Part shown: positions 46,601 to 50,449 of the stretch, piece by piece
How the letters are laid out: each line of letters starts with the position of its first letter
Position numbering within the stretch: the stretch's first letter is position 1
Assembly: GCA_030849065.1 (NCBI GenBank)
Contig: JASAON010001542.1
Coordinates: forward strand, 1 to 50,449
Length of the DNA stretch: 50,449 nucleotides
Direction of reading: 5' to 3'
Source of the DNA: Jaenimonas drosophilae
Lineage: Eukaryota; Euglenozoa; Kinetoplastea; Trypanosomatida; Trypanosomatidae
Notes under the pieces: model-generated
The model's input: the letters and a program-made list of their open reading frames with translations, nothing else
Told to the model about the DNA's origin: nothing
Databases searched by the model: none
Program-made: the position numbers and the translations under genes

Positions 46601-48244
46601 GACGCGTACCGGGGTGGCTGCCTGCACTTTTCGTCCATCCATCACGAGCCATGAGTTGGGATTGAGGCGTGGGGAGCTGATGGCGTGGTAGCTCATCTCC
46701 AACGGACCACGGCGGCATTCGTGGCCGAGCCCATCGTCCTCCTCCAGCGCCGCATCATCACCCCCAATCGCGTGGAGCAGCACCTCCGCCTCTCGGTGCG
46801 CGGTGGAGGCGAGGAGCCTGCTCTCCGTGATGGCGTGGGGCAGTGACGCACTACACAAGCCCATCATGTGGTGCAGCTGGAGGGGCTGAAAGGCAGCACG
46901 TCGCCGCCCACGTCGGGACCAGCCTTCGTTGCTCTGGCCGAGATGTATTTGCAATGCTTGATTGTGAAAAACGGTGGTGGCGTTGGTGTAACGACGTACG
47001 AAGAAGGGGTTGTACTCAACCCACTGTGGGGAGGCGGGGGTGGCAGAGGCCTCCTCCTGCGCCACCAAGGATGGAGGCTCGTCGCGGTTGTTGTTGTTGG
47101 CGGTGTGGCCCTGCAGCGTATCTGCGATGGGCACCTCTGCGACGGAGAAGATCATGAGCGGGAACTCCCCGCTCGCCATCGCCTGACGCAGACGATGATC
47201 AAAGATGGAGATGGCCTGGTGTGGTGGGCTATCCATCACCAGCTGGTGTTCGTGCGAGAGCGATGGTGCCCCGGCAGATGCGGGGAGGACGCTGCTACCA
47301 AGCCACACATCGCCAATGAAGGTGGCCCAACGCTCCATCGTGCTGCTGCCAAGATGGGGATTGAGGAGGGCCAAGGGCACCGCAAGGTGGCTGCCCAAGA
47401 CGGCGGAGAACACGATCCGATCCACCACGGTGAGGTTGTGGTTCTGCGCACATTGCGAGAGGTTCTGCGCGCTCAGCATCTCCACCACCCCATTGTAGGC
47501 GTGGAGGCCCTCATCGAAGCCGTTGTCTGTGCCAAAGGCCCACGGACTGCGGCGACGTGGCTGGGCGGAGCGGTCGGTGCGATAGGTGAGGCTACCTTCG
47601 AAGCTGCTGAAGGTGCGTGTCCAGAGGAGCGGGCTGCTTGCGCGGTGCGTTTGGAGCGGGGGCACGAGAGGATCAACGGATGCACGCGGGCTGCCGTTGC
47701 TTGGCCCCATGGCGCTCGTACGCAACGCCGCCGCGGAGCTGTTGGTGGCATCGAGTGGGAGAGAGGCTGAGAAGATGCCTTTGCGTGCCTCATCCACGAC
47801 GGTGTCTGGGAGGTGCAGGGCCTCGGGGCTCCACCAGCTCACTGCCTCCGAGCCGCTTTCGGCGGTGTTGGCGGAGGACGACGACGGCCGGCGATCGTGA
47901 AACGGATCCTGTGCCGGACCTGCGGCCATCGCCGCCGCGCCGACCCACGCGCAGCTCGATGAGAAGCTAACAGCGCTGATTCCATCCATCATCTTCACCC
48001 CACTCTGGCCTCGCTGCGTGGAGGTGGCCTGAAGTGGCACGCTGAGGCCGTCAATGAAGGCGAGGGAGGAGAGTGCCGTCGTCCACCCTGGGGCACCACC
48101 GAGGCAGAGGGCGATGCGGGGCATTTCAGAGGGGTTCCCGCCGAGGAGGGCGGCGAGTGTTTGGCTGCACAGCTCGCGACGGCGGCTCATGGTGTTGGCC
48201 TCATAGCGTGCCCAGCTCTCCTCCATGGGCGGCGGTGATGTCAT
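43688..48244 (-). CDS. Giant cPLA2/lysophospholipase-like protein (1518 aa)
   Basis: The N-terminal ~750 residues follow the cPLA2/PLB catalytic-domain plan: RIALCLGGAPGW (43-54, oxyanion-loop position), MMDGISAVSFSSSCAWVGAA (about 85-104, Ser93 at the nucleophile position), WVEYNPFFVRRY, LHHMMGLCSAS, SWLVMDGRKV (about 535, Asp position) and FDLVVVHDTCGGGSDGCT (about 618), then IIYFLGVP. The nucleophile elbow lacks the usual glycines (A-V-S-F-S instead of G-L-S-G-G), so activity is doubtful. The C-terminal ~750 residues are helical, with one possible membrane segment (TLTTSGVALFAAVSLLGVF). The end (LSLYATIQKRIADNKRDALE) is coiled. A lipid-acting or lipid-binding role is inferred; no known protein of this exact layout comes to mind. 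Confidence 0.72.
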   Translation of the reverse strand: MTSPPPMEESWARYEANTMSRRRELCSQTLAALLGGNPSEMPRIALCLGGAPGWTTALSSLAFIDGLSVPLQATSTQRGQSGVKMMDGISAVSFSSSCAWVGAAAMAAGPAQDPFHDRRPSSSSANTAESGSEAVSWWSPEALHLPDTVVDEARKGIFSASLPLDATNSSAAALRTSAMGPSNGSPRASVDPLVPPLQTHRASSPLLWTRTFSSFEGSLTYRTDRSAQPRRRSPWAFGTDNGFDEGLHAYNGVVEMLSAQNLSQCAQNHNLTVVDRIVFSAVLGSHLAVPLALLNPHLGSSTMERWATFIGDVWLGSSVLPASAGAPSLSHEHQLVMDSPPHQAISIFDHRLRQAMASGEFPLMIFSVAEVPIADTLQGHTANNNNRDEPPSLVAQEEASATPASPQWVEYNPFFVRRYTNATTVFHNQALQIHLGQSNEGWSRRGRRRAAFQPLQLHHMMGLCSASLPHAITESRLLASTAHREAEVLLHAIGGDDAALEEDDGLGHECRRGPLEMSYHAISSPRLNPNSWLVMDGRKVQAATPVRVAPRPRTTPDDDGDASREEDPEFGRLRCGLFDRLHAQEAEEPTLMCRESTSLLRAPLHTLLREPSGRAFDLVVVHDTCGGGSDGCTAAALSRAVELGYYKLKRDEVDPSTPFSPGERVRVFHGEPGHPTIIYFLGVPAGRCMESSMQAEDIRRTCKEIRDAVMESVVPAVVAQSRRWRYMATHGLSELNATQERAYMPVQLSFTLSSHRFPTEGNRVEDVVWHNVRRRATQLEHTAGQQNDAQLVRDAAGIETVAIATNEFMRGRDGDIRGIYRFFITLDRLIAMGYPAARRTTVMEHAARAALFSITSTERRSLDFNAVLREADNADVRMVCEALQYNMMMFGNPADSGRSRSRTSVPRQRVFSIPHADQSFAGASYAGPMYSADAMDELRGQVLAWMRDHPITLTTSGVALFAAVSLLGVFTPHSDLLFRQSSRQIASIGDYTRIQWLRLPEASPLLTILMVFATAMGTIDELLDALVESVIPQIKAYLIHHPVDGASRGKTANNNTGASPSSLRIFCALLSTALEGILVGFPGAACKARVRQVMMRIANGLLPPETASAKPTMPQHPCARGHHIFLTLLASSTARRAHDSRLLTVVMDVSRSLLLLHNCHESVPQMRTSPACYVFPRSWTAFCFNVVEAIYGNPLTEVRASMFSVMRSHYPVHGGWLAQPDLRQAMDAAEHIPGEAAAAAGKEWSMEELTHTYEKVSRIPFCGNVRAAYRLVLPSVLQSIIPYAQDDVRGVMLVLQAQPCAGSAAQGPMEERRSAALHLFFTRGVRTKSFLKRLIDLSIRHNIFLPYLAPVMRNMTIPSYADNPEECARRLRQALKCPQLSHLSFEQPNSARPCLSSSFIALPPLTKPPAGHGNSRVAGGARALSCVGSSAVAARSLGSRAESHHETSSRRSRESSICPALPTELLSLYATIQKRIADNKRDALEQPTPLVDAQLGEVIEGLFVDEDGNPHNVMAVVE

Positions 48245-48629
48245 GGGCTGCGTGGGGGCGGCAGCGCGAAGGAATACCCCTCACGGGGGCACACTTGGTG
48301 GGTGAAAGCTACCAAAGATGAAGAGGCACAGAAAGTGAAGAGTTCAGGCGTGCGTCAGAGTACGGGACTATGTTGGTGCATCAAGGAAACCTAATCGAGT
48401 GTCAGGTGTTGGTTTCGCTCAAGGCCACCTACACCGTCATCCAACCCCCTCCAAATACACACCCAAACAAGAAGTGTGTAGGGTGATGTGGGAGATCTGG
48501 AAGGCGGCACGTGGTTGCGGCTATACATCAGCTGCATGTACCTCATCTCTCCGTCTGTACGTGGCACTGGCACATACACACACACACACACACGTGCTCC
48601 ACATCACCAGCAACATGCTTGCGATCACC
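48245..48629. other. Spacer, CA-repeat only
   Basis: About 385 bases. It contains an (AC)n tract near 48573-48592. No gene is recognised. Confidence 0.5.
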
Positions 48630-49739
48630 TCACACACGAAGTACAGCTAGCAAATCCTGCAACGTAACAATGCCATCGGCATCCATATCGCACTCGCCAA
48701 GCGCCGCCTGCAGTGCCACGGGGTGCATGGAGGCCAGCTCAATCATGCCAAGATCCCCGGCGAGAACCTGCTCCTCATCCATGAGGTAGCTGAGCGTATC
48801 ACTGATATCCGCCACCGACAGCACGCCATCGCCATCACTATCCAAGATTCGGAACACCTCGGCGAGCTCCGCATCTTTTCGATCTAGACGCTCCTCCTCC
48901 TCACTCAGCCGCTGCTGCAGCAGGTAAATGAAAAGTGGGAAGGAGAGGCCACGTGGATGGGAGGACTGGGCTGACGCGGTCGGGGAGGGCAGGGGCGGGT
49001 TGCTGTGGAGATCCACATCTTGCTCGGGGTGCAGCTGCAGCATCACCCCACCACTTCCTGTACCAACAATGGAGCTACTTGGACGTGGTGTTGTTGGGCC
49101 AGGGGCCTTGTGCTTGGCGGCACGCTTGGTTGGTGGAGGAACGGGCGGTGGATTTGCCTCCGCAGCCAGCTTCATCGCCTCTGCCGCCTCCTTGCGACGC
49201 AGCAGCTCCATCTCCGCGGGAGGCGCTGACATCGTCTGGATGAGGTCCGCGATCTCCAGGCCCGACTTCACGATACCCAGTCCAAGATAAAGCGCCTGCA
49301 ACCCAGCCACCCCAATTGCTTCATCCTCAATCACCGCAATGGTAGAGTGACGTGAGTCGGTCTTCTTCTCACCCCCCGCCGCACCTGCAGGACCTCCACG
49401 TCCACCGCGGTACGAGGCAGATAAGGAAGCATAGGTGCCACCCAACCCGCCCGTCCTTCCCTCTGATGCCCCACTCATCTCCTCCGCGAAGGATGAGTTC
49501 TCCTCTAAGCCACCCACATTCGCCGGGGCATCCAACGCACGATAGCGATCAAAGATCTCCTTCGCCGCCATCACCAGCTCCAAGGAGAGGTAGTAGCGCT
49601 GTGCGAGGTGGGCATAGTACTGCATCTCTTCGGGGGAGAGGGTGCCGGCGAAGGGGAGGCCACTCCCTGCGCTCCGAGTGCTCCACATCGTCCCTGATGG
49701 GTTGGCCGCGGGCTCCTTTCCATGCGTACGCTTCGACAT
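48630..49739 (-). CDS. EF-hand calcium-binding protein
   Basis: 369 aa. Two complete EF-hand loops lie in the C-terminal quarter: DSDGDGVLSVAD (about 298) preceded by helix ELAEVFRIL, and DMDADGIVTLQD (about 355) followed by LLAVLRV, which ends the protein. All coordinating positions are occupied by D/S/N/E-type residues, except that position 12 is Asp instead of the common Glu in both. The N-terminal half is Ser/Gly/Pro-rich with a helix LSLELVMAAKEIFDRYRALD. The middle carries basic Lys/Pro-rich and charged helical parts. A calcium sensor with a disordered N-terminus is likely; no specific family is recognised. Confidence 0.85.
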   Translation of the reverse strand: MSKRTHGKEPAANPSGTMWSTRSAGSGLPFAGTLSPEEMQYYAHLAQRYYLSLELVMAAKEIFDRYRALDAPANVGGLEENSSFAEEMSGASEGRTGGLGGTYASLSASYRGGRGGPAGAAGGEKKTDSRHSTIAVIEDEAIGVAGLQALYLGLGIVKSGLEIADLIQTMSAPPAEMELLRRKEAAEAMKLAAEANPPPVPPPTKRAAKHKAPGPTTPRPSSSIVGTGSGGVMLQLHPEQDVDLHSNPPLPSPTASAQSSHPRGLSFPLFIYLLQQRLSEEEERLDRKDAELAEVFRILDSDGDGVLSVADISDTLSYLMDEEQVLAGDLGMIELASMHPVALQAALGECDMDADGIVTLQDLLAVLRV

Positions 49740-50345
49740 GATTCACGTACTTGGATACCTACTCTACAAATACACACACAAGGAACGAGATGATCAGTGA
49801 AGAGATGCACAACATCATGAAGGTACTAGACACGAAGATACACCGTGAGCCAAGACACACCCCACCACCTACTATCCAAGTCTTTCACACTCCACTCTGC
49901 TCCAGTTATCTTTAGCGTCCAACCACAAACAGATACGGCAATCATTACGAGGTAGAAACAACCTCTTCGAATGCACACCGATGCTTTTCCCCCCTTGACG
50001 TCATTCGTATGTGTTGCCGTGCCGCGCTGAGAGGGTGCCACAGAGACACCAGCCACGGGCACACACACACAACCCGCATCCCGCTGTTGTACGCACATGG
50101 TAAGGATCGGGAGAGGAGTGACCTGATCAAGGAGGAGGCCGCACAAGATACTCCACAAATAGAGAAATCAATCATCATCCTCAAGCAAAAAGAAAACACA
50201 TAAACAATAACAAACACTGCCTCCACATGATGTCTCCTCGTACATGAAGGCCGGAGTGATGAAGCTGGAACGGATCCATCCACTACCTATGGGACTGCTG
50301 CAGGCCGTCCACTGTACGAGGTGCATGGGAGGAATAACTACCTCA
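49740..50345. other. Spacer, nothing recognised
   Basis: About 600 bases downstream of the acetyl-CoA synthetase stop. A 110-codon minus-strand frame (49826-50158) is Cys/Trp/Val-rich without motif and I do not accept it. Confidence 0.45.
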
Positions 50346-50449
50346 CTAATGCAGTCCCTTCACCCACTGCCCCTTCTCCTCAATCAAGGCAGGCACCACT
50401 GCTGGATCGCTTAGCGTGCTGGTGTCACCCAAATCCTCCACAGTGCCAG
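50346..50449 (-). CDS. Acetyl-CoA synthetase, C-terminal end (5' part beyond window)
   Basis: 33 residues and a TAG stop, translated by hand. The segment EDLGDTSTLSDPAVVPALIE matches the C-terminal end of AMP-forming acetyl-CoA synthetase, where LGD.(S/T)TL.DP.VV..L follows the acetylatable-lysine region. The enzyme makes acetyl-CoA from acetate and ATP. Only the tail is visible, so completeness and targeting cannot be judged. Confidence 0.8.
   Translation of the reverse strand, partial: GTVEDLGDTSTLSDPAVVPALIEEKGQWVKGLH

Noticed and set aside
46868..47770. 300-codon plus-strand frame
   Set aside because: Antisense shadow of the cPLA2-like gene; composition is biased and no motif is present.
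49826..50158. 110-codon minus-strand frame
   Set aside because: Cys/Trp/Val-rich, overlaps competing frames, lies in the expected UTR space.
1..50449. CRISPR arrays, bacterial insertion sequences, rRNA genes, spliced-leader genes
   Set aside because: None seen; the repeats are microsatellites or retroelement pieces.

Overview
The window looks like nuclear DNA of a kinetoplastid protist, most likely a free-living bodonid such as Bodo saltans. The species is an inference. The evidence is: about twenty intronless protein genes, all on the minus strand, separated mostly by 140-730 bp (directional polycistronic gene clusters); standard stop codons; pyrimidine-rich tracts followed by AG upstream of starts, as expected for spliced-leader trans-splicing; a tRNA-Tyr with an 11-nt intron, a known trypanosome feature; and decayed fragments of a tyrosine-recombinase retrotransposon resembling the trypanosomatid element VIPER. 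No bacterial features (operons with ribosome binding sites, insertion sequences, CRISPR) were seen.

Layout. Left cluster (1-23950, all leftward): an acid-sphingomyelinase-like phosphodiesterase (runs off the left edge), a DUF3336/patatin lipase-like protein whose nucleophile position is Arg, an LYR-motif (NDUFB9-like) protein, adenosine kinase, a type III beta-like phosphatidylinositol 4-kinase, a 1042-aa protein with EF-hand-like segments, a signal-peptide/coiled-coil/transmembrane protein, a PDCD2/TSR4-family protein, a LicD/fukutin-type membrane protein, a 75-aa coiled-coil ORF and a 1884-aa helical-repeat-like protein that is more AT-rich than its neighbours.

Centre (about 24000-31430): a gene-free stretch full of G, C and A homopolymer runs; three tRNA genes (Tyr +, Arg -, Thr +); then broken retroelement pieces. 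These comprise a tyrosine recombinase and a reverse transcriptase on the minus strand, an inverted partial copy on the plus strand, and beyond an intact choline-transporter-like gene, an RNase H piece and an unidentified ORF between two ~220-bp direct repeats. Genes on both sides point left, so this is a head-to-tail junction: a candidate RNA polymerase II termination/re-initiation zone with Pol III genes inside.

Right cluster (28230-50449, all leftward): choline-transporter-like protein, PARN-type deadenylase, a beta-rich unknown, a small protein with a candidate PP1-binding motif, a Gfo/Idh/MocA oxidoreductase, a C2-like/coiled-coil protein, an XRN-family 5'-3' exoribonuclease, a 1518-aa cPLA2-like protein, an EF-hand protein and the C-terminus of acetyl-CoA synthetase at the right edge. 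This half is much richer in trinucleotide microsatellites, in coding and untranslated DNA alike.

Genes in such clusters are co-transcribed but usually functionally unrelated. Themes seen here are lipid/phosphoinositide metabolism (two degenerate-looking lipase folds, PI4K, choline transporter-like, phosphodiesterase) and mRNA decay (PARN and XRN). All identifications come from reading motifs by eye; no database search was run.
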